DNA of 64,000 bases from an uncultured Candidatus Saccharibacteria bacterium (GTDB taxonomy: Bacteria > Patescibacteriota > Saccharimonadia > Saccharimonadales > Saccharimonadaceae): assembly GCA_947095985.1 (NCBI GenBank), contig CAMUPZ010000001.1:1-64000 (forward strand). The letters are read 5' to 3'. Made by a program: the position numbers and the translations under genes. The notes beneath the pieces are model-generated. The model was not told where the DNA came from. It saw only the letters and a list, made by a program, of their open reading frames with translations, and made no database searches. Shown one piece after another: positions 1-8,140 of the stretch; position 1 is the first letter of the stretch; the number at the start of each line of letters is the position of its first letter.

Positions 1-3
1 CAT

Positions 4-105
4 ATTATACCAATATCTAAATTGTTAGGGAACTATAACTCACAATGTGGGTGTTGCGAAAACTGCCGAATTATACCAATATCTAAATTGTTAGGGAACT
101 ATAAC
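4..105 (-). CRISPR. Edge of a probable type II CRISPR array (two repeats, one spacer)
   Basis: Two identical 36-base copies lie at 4-39 and 70-105, separated by a unique 30-base spacer (40-69), giving a 66-base period. Read on the minus strand the repeat begins GTTATAGTTCCC and ends TTGGTATAAT, which is the usual 5' and 3' style of type II (Cas9) repeats; 36/30 is the usual type II geometry. No further copy follows at 136-171, so 105 is an array end, and the GTT end faces it, making 106-157 the likely leader side. The array would continue leftward beyond the window. No cas gene or clear anti-repeat (tracrRNA) is present here. With only two repeats visible, a simple direct duplication cannot be excluded. 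Confidence 0.75.
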
Positions 106-157
106 CGACCGGAGTGAGGCAGCGGACATACCTAAGTTACACAGATGCATAAGGGTC

Positions 158-622
158 TTATTTTAGTGATTTAAGCGCTCGCTGAGAAGCCGAAACCACA
201 TCGCTAAGCTCCCTATATACTACCACCCCAGGGTCATAGCAATTCATCTGCGTTACAACATCAAATCTGCGAACATACTCTGGATGTGCACCAACCAATA
301 AACACGAACCGCGACCAATTTCTTTTCCTAGCTCAAACAGTGTAATCGGACAGACAGATTCTTTTGGAAACCAAAATAAAATCATTCGTGCCCGCCTCAA
401 AAATTCATATTCCCATCTTATCTGATAAGCAGCGTCCTCACCCTCATGATCTAACAATCTATCGCGCCGAGGATTAGCTACTACAATATCCGACCCATCG
501 TCCAGCATCTTTATTGCGTCCGCCTGCCAATCTGGACAATTTGTAATACCTCCTGCTAAAAATAAATCCACCGACTGAGGCACGTCATTTAAATCTATGA
601 CATCTGGTGTAAGCACCTTCAT
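158..622 (-). CDS. Nucleoside 2-deoxyribosyltransferase-like protein
   Basis: A 154-residue protein resembling the nucleoside 2-deoxyribosyltransferase-like family, which transfers or hydrolyses deoxyribose on nucleosides. The N-terminal strand and glycine loop (FLAGGITNCPDWQ, about residues 21-33) and the later region with E-W-E-F and FELGKEIG (about 70-100) fit that fold, where acidic residues act on the sugar. It is a single-domain soluble protein without signal or membrane segment. The ATG at 622 is supported by a TATAAT box (629-634) only 6 bases upstream, so the mRNA is probably leaderless. It lies between the CRISPR edge and a gene-free region, with no operon partner. The precise substrate is unknown; phage or defence-linked nucleotide metabolism is possible but not shown. 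Confidence 0.65.
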   Translation of the reverse strand: MKVLTPDVIDLNDVPQSVDLFLAGGITNCPDWQADAIKMLDDGSDIVVANPRRDRLLDHEGEDAAYQIRWEYEFLRRARMILFWFPKESVCPITLFELGKEIGRGSCLLVGAHPEYVRRFDVVTQMNCYDPGVVVYRELSDVVSASQRALKSLK

Positions 623-1495
623 ACTACTATTATACTACTTCATCATGAAGAATATAACGACACTTTAGACAAATTTTACGCACAAGCAAGGTAATTACAC
701 TAATCTTTCTTCATGATAAGAAGATAAGAAGTAATAGAACAAAATACGAACTAATTATTTACGATTTTCAAGGAAGCGTCAAAGTAAAAAGTCTAAACAC
801 GTACCATAACAAATATCGCAATATAAAACTTACATACGGCTATAATAATCAAGCATGCAAACGATCCAGAAATCTCCGCCATAAAAGAACACATCAGGCA
901 GTCCAAGTAGGGTCCATCAGTAGACATGACACAAAAACAGAAGAGCAATTGCAGATTTATAAAATAGAATAAATTCACCTCAAAAAAGACGATAGAGTAA
1001 TCATGTTTTAGATATAGTCCTAATGTCGCACAATGTGCATTTTACGTAATAATAAATACACGACTAACATAGGTATACATGTGTCCATTGATGTATCCAC
1101 ACTCTATAAATATTACAATTATTTACCCAAAATAGTCAGGGGACTTCACTATCCATTCAACATAGACCATGCTACACAACAAGCTAAATAAAACTCACCG
1201 ATAAACACGAACTTAAAATATTCATTTACCTAAAAGCACCCGCCACAAATGCCACATTGATATTTTTACATCACTGTATCATCCAATAAATATCACATAC
1301 GGTTTGCTTACAAGTTTTCCACACATATGATTTTACTTATTTGACATTTTCCTATTTTTATTTCCCCGCTCCCCTAACTTGCCGTGTCTCAATTATTTGA
1401 CTTTTGCCTATTTTGATATTATTATATATAATTTTTAGATAGCCAAAATAGAACAAAAAGAGAACTTACTCTATCCAAAAGAGAAGTTAACTACT
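623..1495. other. AT-rich region without a convincing gene
   Basis: About 870 bases that are strongly AT-rich and stop-dense in all frames. The first 20 bases hold the promoter of the leftward gene ending at 622, with a small dyad CTTCAT-C-ATGAAG at 638-650. Near the right end are two imperfect copies of a block on the plus strand, at about 1337-1365 and 1393-1421, each with TTATTTGAC followed by CCTATTTT. The second resembles a sigma70 promoter pointing right (TTGACT 1397-1402, 17 bases, TATTAT 1420-1425). No RNA gene was recognised. It lies downstream of the leftward dcw cluster and may hold its terminator, but no clear hairpin with a T-run was seen. Confidence 0.5.
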
Positions 1496-2410
1496 TTATT
1501 TATAGAAAGACCGCTGGTCTACCCTAACATCTATATAGCCTGACGATTGACCATTCTTATCTAAATATCCCAGCGTTACTATTGCCTGCATTACCTGAGA
1601 GCGGGAAGATCTATCAACAGTCATTCTTATCTGAGACTCCCTGCCCTCAACCTTAAACCAGACTTGGCGTACGGTATTGGCTGGTAAAATAGCTTCCGAT
1701 ACCTTCAGCTTATGCTGCGAAAATTCAGACACAGCTTGCCCTAGAAAACTTAAAAATTGCCGATTTATGACCTCTTGTCCACCCCGAGTAGGTAATCCAC
1801 TTTCGTCGCGAACCGCAACTGTAGGCGGGTTAAAATAATTCTGCTCAAACGTAACACCACTATCATCAACAAAATAAACTTTATTTCCAGAAGACCACTG
1901 AGCTACTGGCTGACGAAAAGTTAACTTAGCGGCTGAACGCGCCAAGAAGTCGCCCTCTATACGAATAGTTTTTACTTCAGGAGCTTTCTGTAAGAAAAAC
2001 TGCCTCAAATCATTATTGTTCAGAAAAAACCTAAACCGCTCAGCTGGATGGGCATTATAATATTCGTTAAGAACGCTGGCGTATTTACTAGAGTTACTAG
2101 AGCTTTTAGCGTCAGGAGTCTGGACAGATACACTAATTGTCAGCTGAAACAATAAAAATACCACGACAGCCAGACACACTGCAGTTATAAATAACTTCTG
2201 CATCATATGACGACGTTTTTTTACTAGATTATGCGCCTCAAGCCGTTCAGAGGCCTCTAGCGGTGAAATCGTCTGGCGACTATTAAGAGTTCTGTTTCGG
2301 CGGTATGACTGTGTTGGTAGATTATCGTAATTCTCAGCCTGCCGACGAGCAGCAATCTCTCGACGGCTTAAATTTTTATCAGATTTCTTTCGAGAAAAAG
2401 ATAATTTCAC
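1496..2410 (-). CDS. ftsQ: Cell division protein FtsQ/DivIB-like
   Basis: A 304-residue bitopic membrane protein of the FtsQ/DivIB type, which links the FtsL/FtsB complex and the septal synthase in the divisome. There is a basic cytoplasmic N-terminus (about 1-68), one membrane helix (about 70-90), then an extracytoplasmic part starting with a POTRA-like region (IRIEGDFLARSAAKLTFRQP, split by short turns) and the beta domain. The sequence is weakly conserved, as usual for this family, so the call leans on topology, size and place as last gene of the dcw cluster. Its ATG overlaps the murG stop by four bases (ATGA), indicating translational coupling. Confidence 0.75.
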   Translation of the reverse strand: MKLSFSRKKSDKNLSRREIAARRQAENYDNLPTQSYRRNRTLNSRQTISPLEASERLEAHNLVKKRRHMMQKLFITAVCLAVVVFLLFQLTISVSVQTPDAKSSSNSSKYASVLNEYYNAHPAERFRFFLNNNDLRQFFLQKAPEVKTIRIEGDFLARSAAKLTFRQPVAQWSSGNKVYFVDDSGVTFEQNYFNPPTVAVRDESGLPTRGGQEVINRQFLSFLGQAVSEFSQHKLKVSEAILPANTVRQVWFKVEGRESQIRMTVDRSSRSQVMQAIVTLGYLDKNGQSSGYIDVRVDQRSFYK

Positions 2411-3576
2411 CTTCGCCTACCCTGTCTTCGTATAGTAGTCAGAATAATCTTCACCATATCTTTGGCCGCATCAGGCTTAGCAAACTTGCCAAAATTATCA
2501 CCTAAGCCTTTAAGAATTTTCTGCGACTTCAATACGCCGATAATCTTCCGTGCCAAAATTTGATTATCCTTATCTAGCTCGTCCTCTGAGACTATCAAGG
2601 CAGCCAACGCATCCTGATACACCTTAGCGTTCTTTAACTGATGACCACCCGTCAGACGGCCATTAGGAATGATGATAGTAGGTTTATGAAGCGCAGCCAG
2701 CTCCAGAAGAGTAGTCGCTCCTGCCCTAGTTACAACTATATCTGCTGCTGCCAAAACTTCAGCCATACCATTATGAACAAAGGCTTGAAGACGCCATCCA
2801 CTGCGCCTATCAGCCTGCTTAAGTATTTCTTCGTACTGCAGGTTTCCAGATATTAAAAACACCGAAGCCTCAGCTAAGAGATCTTCCCTGATTGCTAAAA
2901 TTGCAGAATTAATACGCCTAGCACCCAGCCCACCACCAGTAACAACGACTAGCGGCCTGCTAATATCAAATCCTAATTTCGCTTTCAATTTTTGCCGCTC
3001 AGCCTCAGAATAAGGACGAAACTCTGGCGCTACTGGTATGCCAACATACGATGCTTTTTCAGGAGGATAATTGTAATATTCGAGGGGCGCACCAGTACCA
3101 ATAGCTTTTGCAAATGGACTAAGTAAGCGATTAGTCAACCCCGGATGAGCATCAGAATCATGCAGGACTAACGGGATTCGCAACAGCCTCGCGGCATACC
3201 CTACAGGCAAACAAACGTAACCACCTTTTATGAAAATAACATCCGGCCGCCAGGCTATTAGCTTAAACAAGCTCTGAAAAAATCCAACCATCACCTTAAA
3301 ACCGTCGCGCAAATTTGGGAATAAAATTGACGGATGTAGATGAAATGAGATGCTTTTTCCGTGATATCGACGCAATTTTCCAGCAATAATCAAATCGACT
3401 GGGATACTTTCATCGAACTTAGCAAAAATCCCACGTGCGCTGGCGCCAAATTTTTTATCACACCAAAAACGAAGCTCGTGATCACCAGTTTTCTGTAATT
3501 CTCTAAATACGGCTACCACTGGCGTAACGTGTCCGCCTGAGCCGCCGCCGACCGCTAAGATCTTGGCCACTTTCAC
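2407..3576 (-). CDS. murG: UDP-GlcNAc:lipid I N-acetylglucosaminyltransferase MurG
   Basis: A 389-residue GT-B glycosyltransferase that adds GlcNAc to lipid I to make lipid II on the inner face of the membrane. Seen: the N-terminal glycine loop GGGSGGHVTP (about 9-18), the motif LVLHDSDAHPGLTNR in the middle (the family normally has an HEQN-like motif here), the second glycine-rich region VVTGGGLGARRIN, and the UDP-binding end VVTRAGATTLLELAAL followed by P-N-G-x-L-T-G-G-H-Q. The start at 3576 places the first glycine loop at the normal distance, although it makes the gene overlap ftsW by 74 bases. Cotranscribed with ftsW and ftsQ. Confidence 0.93.
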   Translation of the reverse strand: MKVAKILAVGGGSGGHVTPVVAVFRELQKTGDHELRFWCDKKFGASARGIFAKFDESIPVDLIIAGKLRRYHGKSISFHLHPSILFPNLRDGFKVMVGFFQSLFKLIAWRPDVIFIKGGYVCLPVGYAARLLRIPLVLHDSDAHPGLTNRLLSPFAKAIGTGAPLEYYNYPPEKASYVGIPVAPEFRPYSEAERQKLKAKLGFDISRPLVVVTGGGLGARRINSAILAIREDLLAEASVFLISGNLQYEEILKQADRRSGWRLQAFVHNGMAEVLAAADIVVTRAGATTLLELAALHKPTIIIPNGRLTGGHQLKNAKVYQDALAALIVSEDELDKDNQILARKIIGVLKSQKILKGLGDNFGKFAKPDAAKDMVKIILTTIRRQGRRR

Positions 3577-4795
3577 CCTCCTCTAATGCTTTATGTGACG
3601 TATATTTGGAAATTTGGAAAACTAAACCCAGTGCTGCCGCGATAAACAACATACTTGTACCGCCATAACTTAATAATGGCAATGGAATTCCTGTAAGCGG
3701 CGCCAACCCCGTCATTGCGGCAATATTTAATATTACATGCGACGCGATCCAGCCAAAAATTCCCGCCACAATTAACCGCAACGTCACATTCGGAAGTCTC
3801 GCGGCTACGTGCAAAATTGATAGTAGCAACGCTGTAAATAGCGCCAATATAGCTATTAGTCCAACAAATCCAAACGTTTCTCCCATGACAGCAAAAATAG
3901 AGTCATTAGTCGCCTCTGGGAGATATCCTGTCGCCTGAACGCTTTTTCCAATTCCAAGCCCCAGAAGCCCGCCAGAACCAATCGCAATCCTGGCCTGCTG
4001 GATGTGATAATTCTTGTTCTCCTGACTACTCGTCCCTTTATGGCTATCGCCTTGCACGAAAGTCATCACGCGCTCAATTCGGTGTGGCGACGTAAAAATC
4101 ATCACCAAACCACAAAGCGCAACAATCGCCAGAATCTTCTTGAAAATCTTCCAATCAATTCCAGCCACTAAAATCATTGATAAGATAATCGCTATCAACG
4201 AAATTCCCGTTCCCAAGTCTTTTTGTAAAAATACAATCATCAGCAGCGATAATCCGGAAATAATGCCCAGCGGAATGATAGTTTCTTGGATATCGTTCAA
4301 TTTTCCCTGTTGCGAGCGACGCCCTAAAAATCCCGCCAAAAACAATAGCACGCCATATTTAAGTAACTCTGCCGGCTGAAAGCTACCTAATCCTCCCAGA
4401 TAAAACCATCGATACGCGCCGTTGGTTTCTTGCGCAAACGACAAATGAAGTACCGCGCCCGAGAGAAATAGTAAAATACATAGCGCAAATCCAGCGTAAA
4501 GAATGTATTTTGATCTCTCACCAGTAAACCATTTGTACGGCGTAAAATAAAACGCAGAAAAAGCCACGACAGCAATAAGCACACTCGTCAGCTGCTTGCC
4601 AAAGAAATACGTATCACTATAATTCGTGCCATAAGCATAATTCATCACGTTAGCGCGCTGCGGTCCCAACGCATACATAACAATCAGCCCAAGTAGTAGC
4701 AAAAGCCCCATATAAAGCACAATTTGATACATCGGTCGGTGACTTCGAACCGGCTGAGCGATAGATTGACGATTTTTGGCGACCGAATTACGCAA
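3503..4795 (-). CDS. ftsW: SEDS-family septal peptidoglycan polymerase FtsW
   Basis: A 430-residue polytopic membrane protein of the SEDS family, the glycan-chain polymerase that pairs with the class B PBP encoded two genes upstream. About ten membrane helices are visible. Family motifs present: FQPAELLKYG, LQKDLGTG, the large extracellular loop ending in Q-A-R-I-A-I-G-S-G-G-L-x-G-x-G-I-G-K-S, LPEATNDSIFAVMGETFG and GIPLPLLSYGGTSML. The C-terminal basic tail (about 405-430, rich in R and S) is encoded in DNA that also encodes the MurG N-terminus in another frame, a long 74-base overlap. The start overlaps the mraY stop by 8 bases. Confidence 0.93.
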   Translation of the reverse strand: MRNSVAKNRQSIAQPVRSHRPMYQIVLYMGLLLLLGLIVMYALGPQRANVMNYAYGTNYSDTYFFGKQLTSVLIAVVAFSAFYFTPYKWFTGERSKYILYAGFALCILLFLSGAVLHLSFAQETNGAYRWFYLGGLGSFQPAELLKYGVLLFLAGFLGRRSQQGKLNDIQETIIPLGIISGLSLLMIVFLQKDLGTGISLIAIILSMILVAGIDWKIFKKILAIVALCGLVMIFTSPHRIERVMTFVQGDSHKGTSSQENKNYHIQQARIAIGSGGLLGLGIGKSVQATGYLPEATNDSIFAVMGETFGFVGLIAILALFTALLLSILHVAARLPNVTLRLIVAGIFGWIASHVILNIAAMTGLAPLTGIPLPLLSYGGTSMLFIAAALGLVFQISKYTSHKALEEGESGQDLSGRRRLRRTRYASGSRI

Positions 4796-5825
4796 TATGA
4801 CCTCCAGCGAGCGCCAGCATCACACCAATAAACGCCATCACGCAGCCAATAACCCAGAAGCGCATCGTCACTTTAGTTTCTGGCCAACCAATCGCCTCCA
4901 AGTGATGATGAATCGGCGCAGATAAGAAAATCTTTCTCTTAAACAGCTTCTTACTGACGATTTGAGCCAAGCTTGATCCCGCCTCAATTACAAATAGCAG
5001 ACCAATCACAGGAAGCAAAAGCAAAGAGTCGGTCAGCATTGCTACAACACCTAAGCTGGCGCCATAAGCAAAACTTCCAACGTCACCCATGAAGAATCGA
5101 GCTGGATAAATATTGAACCATAAATAGCTCAAGAGTACTCCGACAACCGTAAAGCAAAATCCCGCCAACAGAACATGTTGCTGTAATAAAGCAATCACAC
5201 CAAACGCACCAAAACTAGCACTTAGCAATCCGCCAGCCAGACCATCCATTCCGTCAGAGATATTAACGGCGTTACCGGTAGCCACCACTGCAAACGCAAA
5301 TAGCGGAACAATCATCCACCCAATATTCATATCCCCCATGAACGGAACATGGAAGCTTGTCACGCCCAGTTTGGCAAAGAAAAACCAACCAAGAACTACG
5401 CCAATAAACGTAATCAGCACAAACTTCACTGGACTACGAAGTCCAGCCGCGCCGCCACCCAAACCACGTAGATTGATGATATCGTCAATTAGCCCAACAA
5501 CTCCACCGCCAACCAACGCCGCCAGAGGAAGCCAAGTCTGTGCTCGGTCTAAATTGAAAAATATTGTCACCACGAAAATTGATATTACACCAATTATCCC
5601 TGCCATGGTTGGAATATTTCGCCGCAATTTTGCCGCTTGGAATTTGGCAAAAACCTTTAGCTTTTTCCCATCAGTACTTTCCGACCTTTGGCGCTTCCAA
5701 AAGCGATATCGATAAGCGAAAAACGTATAAATTGGCGTTAAAAACATCGCTAGTAAAAACGCGCCGACGCTCAGTAAAAACACGTGCGTCAATTCATTGG
5801 TCATTGTTTGTAAAGCTATTCCCAT
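4788..5825 (-). CDS. mraY: Phospho-N-acetylmuramoyl-pentapeptide transferase MraY
   Basis: A 345-residue integral membrane enzyme that joins UDP-MurNAc-pentapeptide to undecaprenyl phosphate, forming lipid I. About ten helices are predicted. Characteristic motifs: VGLIDDIINLRGLG (aspartate pair), GNAVNISDGMDGLAGG, the FFMGDVGSFAYGA motif and the cytoplasmic loop with SAPIHHHLEAIGWPETKV, the metal- and nucleotide-binding histidine cluster. Length is normal for the family (about 320-360). It lies 2 bases after ftsI and overlaps ftsW. murE and murF, which usually flank mraY, are absent here. Confidence 0.95.
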   Translation of the reverse strand: MGIALQTMTNELTHVFLLSVGAFLLAMFLTPIYTFFAYRYRFWKRQRSESTDGKKLKVFAKFQAAKLRRNIPTMAGIIGVISIFVVTIFFNLDRAQTWLPLAALVGGGVVGLIDDIINLRGLGGGAAGLRSPVKFVLITFIGVVLGWFFFAKLGVTSFHVPFMGDMNIGWMIVPLFAFAVVATGNAVNISDGMDGLAGGLLSASFGAFGVIALLQQHVLLAGFCFTVVGVLLSYLWFNIYPARFFMGDVGSFAYGASLGVVAMLTDSLLLLPVIGLLFVIEAGSSLAQIVSKKLFKRKIFLSAPIHHHLEAIGWPETKVTMRFWVIGCVMAFIGVMLALAGGHIA

Positions 5826-5827
5826 AT

Positions 5828-7576
5828 TTATTCCTTTGGTGCTATTTTCATATAATCAATCATCCAGTTGGATATATCTGTAAAAATTGGTCCAGCGTGA
5901 AGATTTCCTTGCAAATTAATCCCCTTGCCTGGAGCCGCTACACGTACCATTATGACATATTCGGCACCGTTTTTTCCACCGCCATAACCAATATATGCAG
6001 CAATCGTTTCCTTCTGCGTATAAGCGCCATTGACCACCGTTTCAGAAGTACTAGTTTTTCCGCCGATTTCATAACCAGACTTGTCGCTCTTTGACAAGAA
6101 TGAAGATCGGCGCGCCGTCGTTAGCATCGTTCGCATCTGCGATGACGTGCCGCCGCTTACGGTTTGGCGAATAACTTTATTTTCCGACGGTTTCAAATTG
6201 CCAGATTCGTCAATTGCACCAACGAGAACGGTTGGCTTATAGTATTGACCGCCATTAACTAGCGATGAAAATCCAGCTGCGACCTGAATCGTAGTCAAAT
6301 TCATACTTTGCCCGTAAGTCATGGCCGAATAACGAACCTCATTTCCTTCAGCGCTATCTGGCGGATAAATATAACCCGAAACCTCACTCAGCTCAATTCC
6401 AGTTTTGGCGCCAAAGCCAAATTTATCGTGATAATATTCATACAAAGTCTGACGAGCCGGCAAATTAATCTGTGAACCATTTCCTAATTTTCGAATCGCA
6501 GTAATCGTACCAACGTTAAGAGAATTATTAAACGCTCCTTGAATCGTAGTAGTGCCGCTTAGACCCCTTAAAGCGTTACACATAGTCCGATCGGCAACCT
6601 TAATACAATCCGTGTTATTATATGTACTAGACGGAGCAACAGCCCCTTTATCTATAGCCGTAGCAAAGCTAAAAGATTTGATAATTGACCCCGGCTCAAA
6701 TGGCACCATTGAAGCACTATTCATAAACACCGCCGCATTCTTTTGCTTATTAAACTCCGCTGGATTATATGTCGGGTAGTTTGCCAATGCTAATATTTGA
6801 CCATTTTTGGGATTCATAATAACCGCACTTCCTTCAGTAGCATTTGCCGCCTCAATCCCCTTTTTAAGCGCCGACTCCGCCTGACTTTGAATATTTCGAT
6901 CAACCGTCAACGCTAAATTATCGCCAGACTTTGCCTCAATTCGCATATTATTTTTTCCAACAGTGAGCGGCACATTTCTTACGTCAGTCACAGACTGCAA
7001 TAGACCATCTTGCCCCTTCAATCGGTTGTTAAGCGAGCCTTCCACGCCATATTGACCTTCGCCCGCTACATTCACGAAACCTAAAACATGCGCGCCTAGC
7101 CCACCCTCAGGATAGCTCCTGACGGAACCCTGCTGATATAGCACCCCAGCAAAATTTTTCTCTTTTAATTTTTCTGCCTGAGTTCTGGTAATATTTTTTG
7201 CCAAAACTTCATATCGCGATTTTTTATTAGCCAAACGTTCAGCCGCCCCATCAGTCATCTCCCCGCCAGCAATCTCCCTCAGGCTCATAATAATCTGGTT
7301 CCGCTCTTTATTATCAACCGCCTGAGGATCCGCAATCACCGTGTAAGTCGCTTGGTTTAGAACTACTGGCACTGGCGTTTTCCCGTCCATCATATAAATT
7401 TTCCCACGCTCTGCAGGAATAACAAACTGACGCTGCTGACTAGCACGAGCCAGCTCTGTGTATTTACCATATTGCAGAATCTGCAATTGAAATAATCTCA
7501 ACACAAAAGCCGCCATCGCTACGAGTAAAACGATGGCCAAATAACCAGTTCTTGAACGAATAATAAGCCGCTGCAT
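5828..7576 (-). CDS. ftsI: Septal class B penicillin-binding protein (FtsI/PBP2-like transpeptidase)
   Basis: A 582-residue class B PBP with a short cytoplasmic tail, one membrane helix (about 13-30), a dimerisation domain (about 50-210) and a transpeptidase domain (about 225-570). The catalytic motif SxxK appears as GSIIKSF (about 300), the second motif as NNSLN, and the third as GGKTSTSE, where KTS replaces the usual KTG. It cross-links the new septal wall together with FtsW. There is no C-terminal PASTA domain. Position directly after ftsL and before mraY matches the dcw order. The gap to ftsL is 22 bases. Confidence 0.9.
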   Translation of the reverse strand: MQRLIIRSRTGYLAIVLLVAMAAFVLRLFQLQILQYGKYTELARASQQRQFVIPAERGKIYMMDGKTPVPVVLNQATYTVIADPQAVDNKERNQIIMSLREIAGGEMTDGAAERLANKKSRYEVLAKNITRTQAEKLKEKNFAGVLYQQGSVRSYPEGGLGAHVLGFVNVAGEGQYGVEGSLNNRLKGQDGLLQSVTDVRNVPLTVGKNNMRIEAKSGDNLALTVDRNIQSQAESALKKGIEAANATEGSAVIMNPKNGQILALANYPTYNPAEFNKQKNAAVFMNSASMVPFEPGSIIKSFSFATAIDKGAVAPSSTYNNTDCIKVADRTMCNALRGLSGTTTIQGAFNNSLNVGTITAIRKLGNGSQINLPARQTLYEYYHDKFGFGAKTGIELSEVSGYIYPPDSAEGNEVRYSAMTYGQSMNLTTIQVAAGFSSLVNGGQYYKPTVLVGAIDESGNLKPSENKVIRQTVSGGTSSQMRTMLTTARRSSFLSKSDKSGYEIGGKTSTSETVVNGAYTQKETIAAYIGYGGGKNGAEYVIMVRVAAPGKGINLQGNLHAGPIFTDISNWMIDYMKIAPKE

Positions 7577-7598
7577 ACTGCTTATTTTATTATATCAC

Positions 7599-7940
7599 TT
7601 ATTGAGCATAACGCGTTTCGGTTGTAGTCATGGCTGAAGCAACATTGCTATTCTTCACCTTTTCTAACGCTGTCAAGCGCGCATTCTGGACTTCCAGTTC
7701 TGACTTTTTTGCGCTAAGTTCAGTAATCTTTGCGTCTAAATTTTGAGCTTCATAGCCATAAGCTGATAATCGTGTCGCCTGGGTTAGATAAATCAAGCCC
7801 AGTACTGTAATCATCAATGCCACTAGCACTGTATGAGCGACAGGACCAAGTTTGACCTGAGACTGAAAACGTGTCGAATTCTGATTGCGGCGCATTTGGC
7901 CATGTGAGCGTCGTGAAGTAAATGTGGTGGTGTTTGTCAT
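7599..7940 (-). CDS. ftsL: FtsL-like septum protein
   Basis: A 113-residue bitopic protein: basic N-terminus (about 1-32), a membrane helix (about 33-53), then a short coiled coil (about 60-95) with regular leucine/alanine spacing (LDAKITELSAKKSELEVQN). This is the layout of FtsL/DivIC, which forms a coiled-coil complex with FtsB and FtsQ to activate septal synthesis. Sequence identity in this family is too low for a motif-based call; size, topology and place between rsmH and ftsI decide it. It could equally be called a DivIC-like protein. Confidence 0.75.
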   Translation of the reverse strand: MTNTTTFTSRRSHGQMRRNQNSTRFQSQVKLGPVAHTVLVALMITVLGLIYLTQATRLSAYGYEAQNLDAKITELSAKKSELEVQNARLTALEKVKNSNVASAMTTTETRYAQ

Positions 7941-7984
7941 TTGTCTCTATCTTTTTATTTTTATCTGGTTTATATTGACATAAT

Positions 7985-8017
7985 AAACCAGCCCGCCCGC
8001 TACAGACAGGCTGGTTT
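7985..8017. terminator. Hairpin between the small ORF and ftsL
   Basis: A perfect nine-base stem AAACCAGCC (7985-7993) and GGCTGGTTT (8009-8017). The long T-run follows on the plus strand, while on the minus strand the stem is followed by TTTATTATG, so it may act in both directions. For the leftward cluster it would end or attenuate the mraZ-rsmH-small ORF transcript before ftsL. A 12-base palindrome TATTCCGGAATA at 8028-8039 lies just before it. Confidence 0.6.
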
Positions 8018-8048
8018 TTCTAAGGTATATTCCGGAATACGCTTTAGT

Positions 8049-8120
8049 TTAGCCGCGGCGTACTGAAACAGTCTCTGCCTTGTCTGTATTCTGGAATTCT
8101 ACTTTGATGTGGATTGGCAT
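8049..8120 (-). CDS. Small protein of 23 residues between rsmH and ftsL
   Basis: A short ORF reading MPIHIKVEFQ...SVRRG with TAA stop at 8049-8051. It is preceded by AAGGAGG four bases before the ATG at 8120, a better ribosome site than that of most genes around it, and begins 20 bases after the rsmH stop. The product is soluble, with a strand-like alternating start and a basic end (R-R-G). It resembles no family I recognise. It is followed by a palindrome and a hairpin, so it would be the last gene of an mraZ-rsmH transcript. Reality rests on the ribosome site and position; conservation in relatives would decide it. Confidence 0.5.
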   Translation of the reverse strand: MPIHIKVEFQNTDKAETVSVRRG

Positions 8121-8140
8121 ATTGCCTCCTTCTTTTTGTT

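Noticed and set aside
793..978. Hydrophobic 61-codon frame with GTG start
   Set aside because: Lies in an AT-rich stop-dense region, weak ribosome site, odd cysteine-rich composition, no recognisable pattern; most likely chance.
1139..1156. Possible tracrRNA anti-repeat
   Set aside because: Only a short weak match to the CRISPR repeat (GGGACTTCACTAT-like); too poor to support.
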